NCBI GenBank assembly: GCA_017962965.1
Contig: JAGCUI010000068.1
Span: forward strand, 1-44,183
Direction: 5' to 3'
Length of the DNA stretch: 44,183 nt
DNA from: Treponema sp.
GTDB lineage: Bacteria > Spirochaetota > Spirochaetia > Treponematales > Treponemataceae
The translations under genes and the position numbers were made by a program. This document shows, in pieces, positions 1 through 7,730 of this stretch; within the stretch, counting starts at the first letter, position 1, and the number at the start of each line of letters is the position of its first letter. The notes beneath the pieces were generated by a model. That model saw nothing but the letters and a program-made list of their open reading frames with translations. It ran no database searches and had not been told where the DNA came from.

Positions 1-1053
1 GAATCAAACCTGGAAAAAGCCGCAGAAATTAAATACAGCGTAATTCCAAACCTCGAAAAGGAACTTCAGGAAGAACTCGAAAGAGAAAAACAGAAAGAAG
101 ATTCCGGCCGCGACAGCCTTTTACGCCAGTCTGTAACAGAAGAAGATATTGCAAAGGTTGTAAGTGCCTGGAGCGGTATACCTGTAACAAAGATGATGAG
201 GGGCGAAAAACAAAAATATATAGATCTTGAATCTGTTCTTCATAAAAGGGTAATCGGACAGGATAAAGCCGTACAGGTTGTAAGTGATGCAATAAGAAGA
301 AACAGAAGCGGATTAAGTGATCCGAATAAACCTCTTGGAAGCTTTATGTTCTTAGGTCCTACAGGAGTCGGAAAAACAGAGCTTGCAAAAACACTTGCAG
401 ATTTCCTCTTTAATGATGAAAAAGCCCTTACCCGAATCGATATGAGTGAGTACATGGAAAAGTTTTCTGTTACCCGCCTTATAGGAGCGCCTCCAGGATA
501 CGTTGGTTATGACGAAGGTGGCCAGCTTACAGAAGCAGTCAGACGAAGACCGTACAGTGTAATCCTCTTTGATGAAATTGAAAAAGCTCATCCTGATGTA
601 TTTAATCTTTTGCTCCAGGTTTTGGACGACGGAAGATTAACAGACAGCCAGGGCCGTGTTGTAGACTTTAAAAATACTATCATCATTATGACAAGTAACT
701 TAGAGCTGGACCTTGTACAGAAAACCTTCAGACCTGAGTTTATAAACCGTATAGACGAAATTGTTACTTTTGACCACTTGAACAAGGACTGCATAAGCCA
801 GATTATTAAGCTTCAGCTTGCGCGCGTTCAGACAAGGCTCCAGGACAGAAAGATTGTTCTGGAATTCGATGATTCAGTATTCAACTTTCTTGGAGAAAAA
901 GGCTACAACCCTGATATGGGAGCCCGTCCTGTTAAGCGTGCCATTCAGACTTACATCGAAAATCCTCTGGCAAAGGCGCTTCTTTCGGGACAGATTCACG
1001 AGGATTCTACAGTAAAATGTAAGGCCGACTCAGAAAAGGTTTATTTTCAATAA
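1..1053 (+). CDS. clpB: ClpB disaggregase, C-terminal part (5' end outside window)
   Basis: The frame is open from the first base, so the gene begins upstream of the window; about 350 C-terminal residues are visible. ClpB is a hexameric AAA+ chaperone that pulls polypeptides out of aggregates together with DnaK. The visible part starts at the end of the coiled-coil middle domain, followed by the SAWSGIPV linker typical of ClpB, then the second AAA+ module: Walker [11 protein letters not shown], pore loop [10 protein letters not shown], Walker [11 protein letters not shown], sensor-1 TSN, arginine-finger region [11 protein letters not shown], and sensor-2 [10 protein letters not shown]. One oddity is that only eight residues separate TSNL from FRPEF, where E. 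coli ClpB has about 28, so roughly 20 residues are missing in frame. Family assignment is certain; the effect of the deletion is unknown. Confidence 0.95.
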   Translation, partial: ESNLEKAAEIKYSVIPNLEKELQEELEREKQKEDSGRDSLLRQSVTEEDIAKVVSAWSGIPVTKMMRGEKQKYIDLESVLHKRVIGQDKAVQVVSDAIRRNRSGLSDPNKPLGSFMFLGPTGVGKTELAKTLADFLFNDEKALTRIDMSEYMEKFSVTRLIGAPPGYVGYDEGGQLTEAVRRRPYSVILFDEIEKAHPDVFNLLLQVLDDGRLTDSQGRVVDFKNTIIIMTSNLELDLVQKTFRPEFINRIDEIVTFDHLNKDCISQIIKLQLARVQTRLQDRKIVLEFDDSVFNFLGEKGYNPDMGARPVKRAIQTYIENPLAKALLSGQIHEDSTVKCKADSEKVYFQ

Positions 1054-1078
1054 AAGCTTTTTGTGATAGTATTTTAAT

Positions 1079-1948
1079 ATGCTCTCATATCAACATGCTT
1101 TTCATGCAGGAAACCATGCAGATTTATTAAAGCATTTTGTCTTAAGTTTTGTATTGAATTCTCTAAACAAAAAGGATAAGCCTTATACCTTCTTTGACAC
1201 ACACTCAGGAAGCGGTGTATACGACTTACTGGATAACCGAAGCTTAAAAACAGGCGAAGCACAAAAGGGAATTGTTTCTTTATTAAAAGAAAATTCTTCT
1301 TCGCCTGATTTTGCTTTTTATTTTGATTTTGTAAACTCCTTTTATAAAAATAATCTCTACCCGGGCTCCCCTTTGTTCGAGCTTGGCCTTATGAGAAAAA
1401 CCGATACCTTAATCTTAAGCGAGCTTCATCCAAAAGAAATAACCGTTCTTAAAGAAACAATGGAAAAATATAAAACACCAGCTTCTCCCTTAGTGCAGCT
1501 ACATAACCGTGACGGCTGGGAAATGATTAAAGCCCTTACACCTCCAAAAACCAAGAGGGGAGCAGTGCTCTTAGACCCAAGCTACGAAGAAACAAACGAT
1601 TATACAGATGCTCAAAAGACAATCAGCTTGATAAATAAAAAATGGACAAACGGAATTATAATGCTCTGGTATCCGCTTTTAGCACACAGAGAAGAGATTA
1701 TAAACCAGATGATTCAAAATATTACAGAAAGTGCAAAAGAAGTTAATCAGAATGTAGAAATAGAAAACCTTACTCTTTGCGTAGCTTCAAAGGATTCACA
1801 TAAAGAAGTAAGCCTTGAAGAACTAAAGGAAGACAAAAAAAATCCGCCCCGACTTTACGGAAGCGGAATGCTTGTTATAAATGCACCCTGGAAGCTTAAA
1901 GAAACAACCCAGGGTTTTATAGACTTTGTTCAAAGCCGTATTATTTAG
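1079..1948 (+). CDS. rlmJ: 23S rRNA (adenine-2030 N6) methyltransferase RlmJ
   Basis: The 289-residue protein matches the RlmJ/YhiR family (E. coli about 280 residues), which methylates N6 of A2030 in 23S rRNA using S-adenosylmethionine. The N-terminus YQHAFHAGNHADLLKH is the family hallmark, with the conserved DTHSGSG SAM-binding stretch at about residues 40-46. The catalytic motif IV reads DPSYE, where the generic N6-adenine form is DPPY; I believe the serine variant occurs elsewhere in the family. The gene starts 25 bases after clpB. No Shine-Dalgarno precedes the ATG, and a weak promoter (TTTTCA at 1044, 17-bp spacer, TAGTAT at 1067-1072) would place the transcript start almost on the ATG. 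Its last four bases overlap the end of the convergent ParB-like gene. Confidence 0.93.
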   Translation: MLSYQHAFHAGNHADLLKHFVLSFVLNSLNKKDKPYTFFDTHSGSGVYDLLDNRSLKTGEAQKGIVSLLKENSSSPDFAFYFDFVNSFYKNNLYPGSPLFELGLMRKTDTLILSELHPKEITVLKETMEKYKTPASPLVQLHNRDGWEMIKALTPPKTKRGAVLLDPSYEETNDYTDAQKTISLINKKWTNGIIMLWYPLLAHREEIINQMIQNITESAKEVNQNVEIENLTLCVASKDSHKEVSLEELKEDKKNPPRLYGSGMLVINAPWKLKETTQGFIDFVQSRII

Positions 1949-2355
1949 TTTTTCTTGTTTGCACCCATAAGAAAGTCTCTGATTCTCTGGAAAAGATGCT
2001 TAAAGAAAAGATATATTCTGTAGAAAAATCCCGGATTTCTAAGGCGTTCAAGTCTCTTATATCCTTCGATTAATTCCTGTTCTGTAAATTCCTTTCTCTG
2101 GTTATTTTCTTCGATTTCCATTTCAAGTTCATCAACTTCGGAAAGGTTATCTACTACGTTTGCATTGATGTTAGTCCAACCGATTGCCTTTGCAGCCTGG
2201 AGACGTCTTTCGCCGGCAATGAGCTCGTATTTACGGTTAATAGTAATTGGATTTAAAAGACCGTAAGTTCTCAAACTGTCTTTTAAATCATCAAGATTTC
2301 CTAAATCCTTGCGAACCCTTTTTCGTATTTTAATATCTTTTATTGGTATTAACAT
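1945..2355 (-). CDS. Small ParB N-domain protein with amphipathic C-terminal tail
   Basis: This 136-residue protein carries a ParB/Sulfiredoxin-type N-terminal domain at about residues 2-95, including the nucleotide-binding-type GERRLQAAKAIGW motif (GERR at 48-51) and an ENNQRKEFTEQE stretch equivalent to the ENiQRxdLsp motif of ParB. It stops where a chromosomal ParB would continue into its helix-turn-helix DNA-binding domain. Instead it ends in a short tail (about 108-136) rich in Phe, Tyr, Leu, Arg and Lys that looks like an amphipathic, possibly membrane-seeking helix. It lies 20 bases downstream of the penicillin-binding protein gene on the same strand, with GGAG ahead of its ATG, so the two are probably cotranscribed. 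It is unlikely to be the partition ParB. Function is unknown. Confidence 0.8.
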   Translation of the reverse strand: MLIPIKDIKIRKRVRKDLGNLDDLKDSLRTYGLLNPITINRKYELIAGERRLQAAKAIGWTNINANVVDNLSEVDELEMEIEENNQRKEFTEQELIEGYKRLERLRNPGFFYRIYLFFKHLFQRIRDFLMGANKKN

Positions 2356-2375
2356 CTTTCTCCATTTTTTTAAGG

Positions 2376-4898
2376 CTAATCAATAAGAAAGTTATCGAGA
2401 TTGTCTTCATCCTCTTCCTTGCCTTTTTTGTTCATTCCCGGAGTTATAATTGGATCATCGTCAAGGTCAAAGGTAATTGGTGAATCATCGAAATCTTCTT
2501 CGTATGTAATTCCTGAACGGATATGTTCTTCTTCCAGACGTTCAAGCATGATGTTCTTAATTGCGTGGTTTGTATGAATGTCACAATGTGCTGCAGGAAT
2601 TGTACCAGAGAGGAACCACAAGGTTGCAGTACCTTCATCACAATCCTTTGTTGCAAGAAGACCACTCTTTCTACAAACTGTTGCCTGTGCTACTCCGTCC
2701 TCAGGAACAGGGAACTGTTTTACAGGTAAATCAGCGTGGATTGCATGGAAGAATTCACCCCAGGCAGGACCCGCAAGAGAAGCACCGGTAATACTCAAAC
2801 CAAGTGATTGTCCGCGTTTATCAAATCCGTACCAGAACGAAGCTGTGTAGTATGGAGTATAAGCACAAGTCCATGCATCGGCCCAGTTCTGTGTAGTACC
2901 TGTTTTACCTGCAGAAGGGATTGAATATTCTCTTCCTTCTGAGTTTTTATATGTTAAAGCGTTTTTCTGATTACTAAGTGTACCGCCGTTATGTACAGTC
3001 ATTTCGAGCATCTTTGTCATGATGAATGCTGTCTGTGGAGAAATAATCTGTGCTGCATCACCCATTGCGGCGTGTTCATCCTTGAGTCTCTGTTCAGGAT
3101 CATCAAATACCTTTCCGTCCTTATCAAGAACGTTTCTGATTGCAAATGGAGTTACGATTTTTCCTCCGTTGGCAAAGATTGCAAATGCTCTTGCAAGTTC
3201 AATTGGATGAATATCACAAGAACCAAGTCCTAAAGGATATACAGGTTCAAAGTTTCTGGCTGCAATTTCATTTTCAGGAATACCAAGAAGAGTTGTTGTT
3301 CTTTCAATAGCGGCATCAAATCCAATGGCATCGAGAATCTGAATTGAAGGGATGTTCAACGAACGGATTAAAGCGTAGTATACACAAACGTTACCCTGGA
3401 AGGCACCACCAAAGTTTTGAGGAATATATGGCTTTCCGTCTGCTGCAGTAAATACTGTTGGCTGGTCGTGCATGATTGTTGCAGGTGTATACAATCTTGA
3501 ATCAATAGCGGCAGAGTAGTAGAGAGGTTTAAAACATGAACCCGGCTGCAATGTAGCCTGTGTAGCACGAATGTACTGGTTATCAGGACTGTACTTGCTT
3601 CCACCAACAAGGGCGTCGATGTAGCCTGTTTCGTTTTCGATACAAACCATTGTACCTTCTACTGTTGTTCTCTGGTCTGCTTCTTTTAAAAGCTGTGTAC
3701 CTCTATTAGAAACTGTCTTAACTGCGTCTGCACCACTAAGGATTGCAAGCATATCAATAACAGGGTTTGTTTCCTTTACATATCTTGAAGTAGCTCTTGC
3801 ATAACTTCTCTGGTGACCAAGGTTCAATCCCGGAATACCAAAGAGCTGTGCTACAAGTTCTGCCATAGGAATATAAGTGTAATAAGCCTGATTTGTCTTC
3901 ATGCTTGATTCGTTCTTATATCTTCTGTTTGCTTCTTCGATAGATTTTGTCATTACTTCTTCGGCAACCTTCTGATGAGCAAGGTTTACTGTTGTGTTTA
4001 CTGTAAATCCGCTTGAGTAAATATCATCAGATCCGTAGATTAAGTTACCAAGTTCACGGCGAACATATTCACTGAACCATGGTGCCTTATCTTCCCTCAT
4101 GAGGTAAGAAGAAGATGATGTCCTTGTATAGTCAAATTTTGCCCAGTATTCTTCGAAAGACTGAGTTGCTTCGTCACGAGTGATGTAGCCTTCATCAACC
4201 ATTTCGTCTAAGACATACTGCTGGCGTGACATAGCTGTGTCTGGATTATCAAATGGATTATATTTTGAAGGGCTCGAAAGCTGGATTACAAGAAGTGCTG
4301 CTTCGGCCGGAGTAAGCTGAGTTGCATCATGACCAAAGTAATATTTAGAAGCTGCACTTACACCGTAGTAACCACCACCTAAATAAATTTTATTAAGATA
4401 TAATTCAAGAATTTCGTTTTTAGAATAACGGCGCTCCATCTGAATGGCCCACCACAATTCCTTTACCTTTCTCTTAAGAGACTGCTCTCTACGGTCACAA
4501 TAAATGGAACCTGCAATCTGCTGTGTAAGGGTAGAACCACCACCTAACTGCTTGTGAGTTGCAACACCAATAAAGGCACGCATAATAGATTTAAAAGTAA
4601 ATCCGTCGTGTGCAAAGAATACACGGTCTTCACGAGTAATAAGGGCGTCGATAAGAAGCTGTGGTAAATCTTCGTAAGAGATGATTTCACGCTTTTCTTC
4701 GGCAGTTAATTCTGTAATCAATTCTCCGTTTAAATCTACGATTTTAGAAGGGAGAGCTGTATCTATTTCCTGAAAGTATTCAATATTTTCGATATTTGTA
4801 GTTTCTGAAAGGAGAAAACCTAAGAGTCCTCCAAATACAATTGCAAAAAAGAAAAGAAAACTTAAATGTACAATAACTGAAATTTTAACCTTTTTCAT
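2376..4898 (-). CDS. Class A penicillin-binding protein (PBP1A-type transglycosylase/transpeptidase)
   Basis: A bifunctional peptidoglycan synthase of about 840 residues: one transmembrane helix near residues 7-31, then a GT51 glycosyltransferase domain (about 60-240) with catalytic Glu90 in the REDRVFFAHDG motif and GGSTLTQQ at 120-127. The transpeptidase domain (about 400-740) has SCFK with Ser454/Lys457, SLN at 513-515 and KTGTT from Lys665. The C-terminal roughly 60 residues are acidic and low in complexity. I start the gene at ATG 4898, which puts a basic MKKVK stretch before the membrane helix. An upstream in-frame extension to 5090 is rejected because it would run through a promoter, a terminator and a probable small RNA. 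No Shine-Dalgarno precedes 4898, and a TATAAT box ends 7 nt before the ATG. The ParB-like gene follows in the same operon. Confidence 0.93.
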   Translation of the reverse strand: MKKVKISVIVHLSFLFFFAIVFGGLLGFLLSETTNIENIEYFQEIDTALPSKIVDLNGELITELTAEEKREIISYEDLPQLLIDALITREDRVFFAHDGFTFKSIMRAFIGVATHKQLGGGSTLTQQIAGSIYCDRREQSLKRKVKELWWAIQMERRYSKNEILELYLNKIYLGGGYYGVSAASKYYFGHDATQLTPAEAALLVIQLSSPSKYNPFDNPDTAMSRQQYVLDEMVDEGYITRDEATQSFEEYWAKFDYTRTSSSSYLMREDKAPWFSEYVRRELGNLIYGSDDIYSSGFTVNTTVNLAHQKVAEEVMTKSIEEANRRYKNESSMKTNQAYYTYIPMAELVAQLFGIPGLNLGHQRSYARATSRYVKETNPVIDMLAILSGADAVKTVSNRGTQLLKEADQRTTVEGTMVCIENETGYIDALVGGSKYSPDNQYIRATQATLQPGSCFKPLYYSAAIDSRLYTPATIMHDQPTVFTAADGKPYIPQNFGGAFQGNVCVYYALIRSLNIPSIQILDAIGFDAAIERTTTLLGIPENEIAARNFEPVYPLGLGSCDIHPIELARAFAIFANGGKIVTPFAIRNVLDKDGKVFDDPEQRLKDEHAAMGDAAQIISPQTAFIMTKMLEMTVHNGGTLSNQKNALTYKNSEGREYSIPSAGKTGTTQNWADAWTCAYTPYYTASFWYGFDKRGQSLGLSITGASLAGPAWGEFFHAIHADLPVKQFPVPEDGVAQATVCRKSGLLATKDCDEGTATLWFLSGTIPAAHCDIHTNHAIKNIMLERLEEEHIRSGITYEEDFDDSPITFDLDDDPIITPGMNKKGKEEDEDNLDNFLID

Positions 4899-4905
4899 AA
4901 ATTTA

Positions 4906-4934
4906 ATTATATCATCTTTGAAGTACAAATACAA
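4906..4934 (-). promoter_or_regulatory. Promoter of the penicillin-binding protein gene, possibly giving a leaderless mRNA
   Basis: On the minus strand: -35 TTGTAT (4934-4929), a 17-bp spacer, and a perfect -10 TATAAT (4911-4906). Only seven bases (4905-4899) separate the -10 from ATG 4898, so the expected transcript start is at or next to the start codon. No Shine-Dalgarno is present. Confidence 0.6.
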
Positions 4935-4968
4935 TATATAGAAGATTATGTTAAAAAAAGATTTGGAC

Positions 4969-4997
4969 AAAAAAAAAGGCACGGTTAAGACCGTGCC
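4969..4997 (-). terminator. Intrinsic terminator of the small RNA
   Basis: On the minus strand a perfect 7-bp stem GGCACGG/CCGTGCC (4997-4978, 6-nt loop) is followed immediately by nine T residues (4977-4969). It would end the small RNA and any read-through from the PEGA operon. Confidence 0.88.
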
Positions 4998-5055
4998 ATG
5001 CCCATCAGGCAATCGGGAGCATGGGTGGGAGGGGAAAATGCCCCCGATATTTATA
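4969..5055 (-). ncRNA. Probable intergenic small RNA with three consecutive hairpins
   Basis: A free-standing transcription unit of about 87 nt lies between two protein genes. Read on the minus strand it has its own promoter (5090-5062). Then comes hairpin 1 (5048-5012): an 11-bp stem AUCGGGGGCAU/AUGCUCCCGAU closing a 15-nt pyrimidine-rich loop UUUCCCCUCCCACCC. Hairpin 2 (5011-4999) is UGCC/GGCA around UGAUG. Hairpin 3 (4997-4978) is the intrinsic terminator. In hairpin 1 the pair 5042/5018 is a G-U wobble in the minus-strand RNA but an A-C mismatch in the plus-strand RNA, which supports minus-strand transcription. It does not contain the SRP RNA core sequence and is too short for 6S RNA, RNase P or tmRNA. 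The C-rich loop is complementary to Shine-Dalgarno-like GGGAGG/GGTGGGA sequences, suggesting a riboregulator. I do not recognise its family. Confidence 0.6.
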
Positions 5056-5061
5056 TTATCG

Positions 5062-5090
5062 ACTATACACCCCAAAATCTTTAATTGCAA
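5062..5090 (-). promoter_or_regulatory. Promoter of the small RNA
   Basis: Minus strand: -35 TTGCAA (5090-5085), exactly 17 bp of spacer, -10 TATAGT (5067-5062). The predicted start is near 5055, just before hairpin 1. The promoter lies in the gap after the PEGA gene (which ends at 5139) and points away from it. Confidence 0.6.
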
Positions 5091-5138
5091 ATTCTTTTTT
5101 TTTGATTATTTTAAGTAAAATCTGTAACTTTTTAAAAC

Positions 5139-6131
5139 TTACTCTTCCGAAACCTGTAAATCTACAGAGATATTTGCCTTGTAAGTGTGGCCTTTTACGA
5201 TTGTAATTGTTCTTGTAACCTCGTAGTCGCCGATGTTGAATTTAATTCTGTGTTTTCCCTCTGGAATAATAAATTCACGCCCGATTTTTGTACAAAGCTC
5301 ATCGTCGATGTAAACCTTAATGCCGCTTGGAGCCGTAATAATGAGCGTTGGTTCTATGCTCCTCATCTGTATGCTCACTTCCGTCTGCTTGGCCATATCA
5401 ATTCTGATTTTTCTTACTTCCGTTCTGTAATACTCAGAAATGATTGTTACATTGTGAATGCCCGATTCAAGATAGATTCCATTTTTAAGGGAGCTGATGT
5501 TGTATGCGGTGTCGTCTAAAAAAATCGTACAGGTTTCGATATTTTCGTCGGGGCAGGTGAGGTTTAAAAGAAATTTTCCCTTGTGCGAAAGAATAGGGCG
5601 GATTGTAATACTTATGTCTGCGTCCATTACATTCTGTGGAAGATTTGCAATAAGCTGATGAAGGCGTACAAAAATATAATGATCCTTGAGCTTTGGAACC
5701 TGTCCGATTTTTGTTGTATATTGATTTGTCTTTAAATTGTTCTGGTTGGAAAAAGGAATCTGCACAATCCACGAAAATTTTGAAGGAATGATTCCGCGGA
5801 AAATTTTTTCTCCCGAATAATCAATCTGGCCGGTTCTTGGCATTGGAGAAAGGTTTTCGTAGATCGCAAATTCACAACAGTCTTTTTGAACGGCAACCTC
5901 TTCCGGGATTTCAAACTTGAGTTCAAGGCCGTCTATATACTGAAGCATCTCCGGTAAAAAGATTACAAGAGCATCGTTAATATTCAATTTTGCAGTAGAC
6001 GCAAAGTCCGCATCCTGCTGAACATTTATTATGTGGAGATTCTGTATTCTGATGTCTTCTGAGTATGCTGCGTTTAAAGATGTAAGAAAAACAAAAGTCA
6101 GTAAGAATAACCTTACAATTTTTCTTTTCAT
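5139..6131 (-). CDS. Exported PEGA-domain protein
   Basis: A 330-residue protein with a signal peptide (basic MKRK, hydrophobic core to about residue 20, likely cleavage near AAYSE). The last about 75 residues form a PEGA domain: PSGIKVYIDDELCTKIG followed by IPEGKHRIKF and a repeated beta pattern. PEGA domains are usually found on bacterial surface or periplasmic proteins and resemble the beta-sandwich of S-layer-associated repeats. The middle about 230 residues look like additional beta-sheet structure that I do not recognise. AGAGG sits six bases ahead of the ATG, and the gene starts 15 bases after the M23 peptidase gene, so it is the last gene of a three-gene envelope operon (7374 to 5139). 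Probable role: cell-wall or periplasmic structure. No catalytic motif is visible. Confidence 0.8.
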   Translation of the reverse strand: MKRKIVRLFLLTFVFLTSLNAAYSEDIRIQNLHIINVQQDADFASTAKLNINDALVIFLPEMLQYIDGLELKFEIPEEVAVQKDCCEFAIYENLSPMPRTGQIDYSGEKIFRGIIPSKFSWIVQIPFSNQNNLKTNQYTTKIGQVPKLKDHYIFVRLHQLIANLPQNVMDADISITIRPILSHKGKFLLNLTCPDENIETCTIFLDDTAYNISSLKNGIYLESGIHNVTIISEYYRTEVRKIRIDMAKQTEVSIQMRSIEPTLIITAPSGIKVYIDDELCTKIGREFIIPEGKHRIKFNIGDYEVTRTITIVKGHTYKANISVDLQVSEE

Positions 6132-6146
6132 AAAACCTCTTTAAAC

Positions 6147-7100
6147 CTATTTTAACCGTAATTTACTCTGTGGGTCTAGAGGAACTCCGCCTTGTCTTAT
6201 TTCAAAATGAAGGTGAGGACCCGTAGCCATACCTGTTTGTCCTACGTTTCCGATGATTTCGCCTTTTTTTACTCTCTGTCCCTTTGTTACAGTCATTTTT
6301 GAAAGGTGGGCATATATGCTTGTCATCTTTCCGTTGTCGTGAGAAAGAATGATATAATTTCCAAAGGTTGGATTTCCTGTAATAACTCCCGCTACAACTG
6401 CGTCTTTTATTGCGTGAACCGGAGTTCCTGTATTTGCTGCAAGGTCAATTCCGTTGTGATTTTTAAACTCACCTGTAAAAGGCTGCTTCCTTCTTCCAAA
6501 ATCAGACGAAATCCAGAACTGTTTTCTGTCGATCGGGAGTCTTAAGCTTGCATCCAGAAAATACGAACGCTGTGTTGGAGAAAACTTTTTGTCCTGGAGG
6601 AAAAAGAATTCAAGCTTTCCGATTTTATAAAGGGGAGTGCCTGCCACAATGCTGTCAAAATATTCTTCGTATAAAAGAATTTCAAGAGAATTATCACTCT
6701 GGTTTTTGTTGATAAAAAGGCCTGGAGCTGTTGGAAGAATGAGTGTTCTTCCTTTAAGTGATTCAGTTATGTTTTCCAATCTGTTTATTGTTGCAATCGA
6801 ATCGTAAGTGATGTTACAGCGGGAAGCAATTTCTAAAAGGGTAGAATCGTCTGTTACCTTGTATGTAAAAAAGAGCATGTCTATTGGTTTATTTTTCATG
6901 ATGAGCTTGTAATTATCTTCTACCACATAGCTGTATTCGCGGAACATGGGATCTTTTGATTTAAGCTCAGGAATATTCGCCATCCTTTCTTTTGGAAATT
7001 CAATCTCTCTGAAAACAACAAAGCCCCTGGTCTGAGACATAAGCAGGGGAATTAAGAGAATTAACAAAAGGATTTTGAAACTTTTTATGTTTTTAATCAT
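6147..7100 (-). CDS. LysM and M23 zinc peptidase (envelope murein hydrolase)
   Basis: A 317-residue exported protein: N-terminal signal or anchor helix (residues 8-21), a LysM-type peptidoglycan-binding repeat (about 78-123, with the ILPT ending typical of LysM), and a C-terminal M23/LytM domain (about 195-305). Zinc ligands and catalytic residues are all present: His215 and Asp219 in HNGIDLA, His265 in YAHL, and His296/His298 in GPHLHFE. It should therefore be an active endopeptidase that cuts peptidoglycan cross-bridges, unlike the degenerate EnvC/NlpD type. Its ATG lies 19 bases after the small membrane protein gene, with only a poor Shine-Dalgarno, so translation may be coupled. The PEGA gene follows. 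Confidence 0.92.
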   Translation of the reverse strand: MIKNIKSFKILLLILLIPLLMSQTRGFVVFREIEFPKERMANIPELKSKDPMFREYSYVVEDNYKLIMKNKPIDMLFFTYKVTDDSTLLEIASRCNITYDSIATINRLENITESLKGRTLILPTAPGLFINKNQSDNSLEILLYEEYFDSIVAGTPLYKIGKLEFFFLQDKKFSPTQRSYFLDASLRLPIDRKQFWISSDFGRRKQPFTGEFKNHNGIDLAANTGTPVHAIKDAVVAGVITGNPTFGNYIILSHDNGKMTSIYAHLSKMTVTKGQRVKKGEIIGNVGQTGMATGPHLHFEIRQGGVPLDPQSKLRLK

Positions 7101-7119
7101 CTTTTTATATTATCTGAAT

Positions 7120-7374
7120 TTATTCAGCTTTATTTAAGTCTTTTTTGTCTGCTTTACCACTTTCTTTTGTGCTTTTTTTGTTTTTGATTCTGCGGATGAT
7201 TAAAAAGATTATGAGTGCAAAAGAGATTGCAAGAACTGTAATTGTGTACACCTTTGGTGCCGAGGTTGAAAATTTCCAGAGCGGCCAGACAATCAGGAGG
7301 GAACTTAGAGCACACAAAAGAATTACTAAAAGAATGATAGAGATTTTTTTGATTGTTGAATTGATTTTTTTCAT
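7120..7374 (-). CDS. Small two-helix membrane protein
   Basis: An 84-residue protein of unrecognised family with two predicted membrane helices (about residues 12-32 and 42-61), separated by a short loop and followed by a strongly charged Lys/Glu/Asp tail. The ribosome-binding site AAAGGTGGG is strong. It is the first gene of the operon that continues into the M23 peptidase and the PEGA protein, so a membrane role in the same envelope process is plausible but unproven. The GGTGGGA of its ribosome-binding site is perfectly complementary to part of the loop of the small RNA at 4969-5055. Confidence 0.7.
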   Translation of the reverse strand: MKKINSTIKKISIILLVILLCALSSLLIVWPLWKFSTSAPKVYTITVLAISFALIIFLIIRRIKNKKSTKESGKADKKDLNKAE

Positions 7375-7401
7375 TTTCCCACCTTTTATAAAATTTTACA
7401 G

Positions 7402-7453
7402 GATTAAAAAAAAAGAGTCATATCTTTATTAAAGAACAGACTCTTTTTTAATC
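7402..7453 (-). terminator. Terminator after the ferredoxin gene
   Basis: A hairpin with a GAGTC/GACTC core extended by A/T pairs (7402-7419 with 7439-7453) around a 19-nt loop, with a T-run on the minus strand directly after the stem. It lies 15 bases beyond the ferredoxin stop codon. It is nearly symmetrical, so it could also act on the other strand. Confidence 0.75.
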
Positions 7454-7467
7454 TTTAGAAGATTTAA

Positions 7468-7638
7468 TTACTCTTCCACAATAGCTTCTGCAGGACAAGA
7501 TGCAGCACAAGAACCGCAACTGATACATTTATCTGCTTCGATTTTTCTTGCGTTATCAGCTTCTACAATTGCAGAAACTGGACAATCTGCTTCACAAGCT
7601 CCGCAGTTTACACATGCGTCTGTAATTTTAAATGCCAT
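7468..7638 (-). CDS. 2[4Fe-4S] ferredoxin, clostridial type
   Basis: A 56-residue bacterial ferredoxin with two complete CxxCxxCxxxCP cluster motifs: Cys9, 12, 15, 19 and Cys38, 41, 44, 48. It carries low-potential electrons for anaerobic metabolism, for example for pyruvate:ferredoxin oxidoreductase or hydrogenase. I start at ATG 7638 (MAFKITDAC), not at the in-frame codon at 7701, because AGGAG lies eight to nine bases upstream of 7638 and the protein then has the standard length. It is a single-gene unit: promoter upstream and terminator at 7402-7453. It is divergent from deoC, with overlapping -35 regions. Confidence 0.96.
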   Translation of the reverse strand: MAFKITDACVNCGACEADCPVSAIVEADNARKIEADKCISCGSCAASCPAEAIVEE

Positions 7639-7667
7639 ATTTAATGCTCCTATAAAATTATGTCTAT

Positions 7668-7723
7668 ATATTAATGTAATAATTTGAATTCCGCAAGACA
7701 AAAAGGACGATGCTCGCTATAAT
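7668..7723. promoter_or_regulatory. Back-to-back promoters of ferredoxin (minus) and deoC (plus)
   Basis: Minus strand: TTGCGG (7696-7691), 17 bp, TAATAT (7673-7668), reading into the ferredoxin gene with a roughly 22-nt leader that carries AGGAG. Plus strand: AAGACA (7695-7700), 17 bp, TATAAT (7718-7723), reading into deoC. The two -35 boxes overlap, so the promoters may compete. The deoC -10 box ends seven bases before ATG 7731. Confidence 0.55.
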
Positions 7724-7730
7724 ATACAGC

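Noticed and set aside
4899..5090. In-frame 64-residue N-terminal extension of the penicillin-binding protein from 5090
   Set aside because: It would be read through the small RNA promoter region, the small RNA, its terminator and the pbp promoter, has no ribosome-binding site, and gives residues unlike any PBP. ATG 4898 places the membrane helix correctly.
5021..5206. Plus-strand reading frame of about 61 residues over the small RNA
   Set aside because: No ribosome-binding site, and it overlaps the structured RNA and the 3' end of the PEGA gene. It is a by-product of the structured RNA.
7402..7453. Near-symmetrical GAGTC hairpin as an invertible or mobile-element repeat
   Set aside because: It appears only once here and fits a simple terminator directly after the ferredoxin gene.
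7710..7730. Earlier deoC start at ATG 7710
   Set aside because: The codons between 7710 and 7731 contain the perfect TATAAT box, and the possible AAGGA is only about two bases from that ATG.
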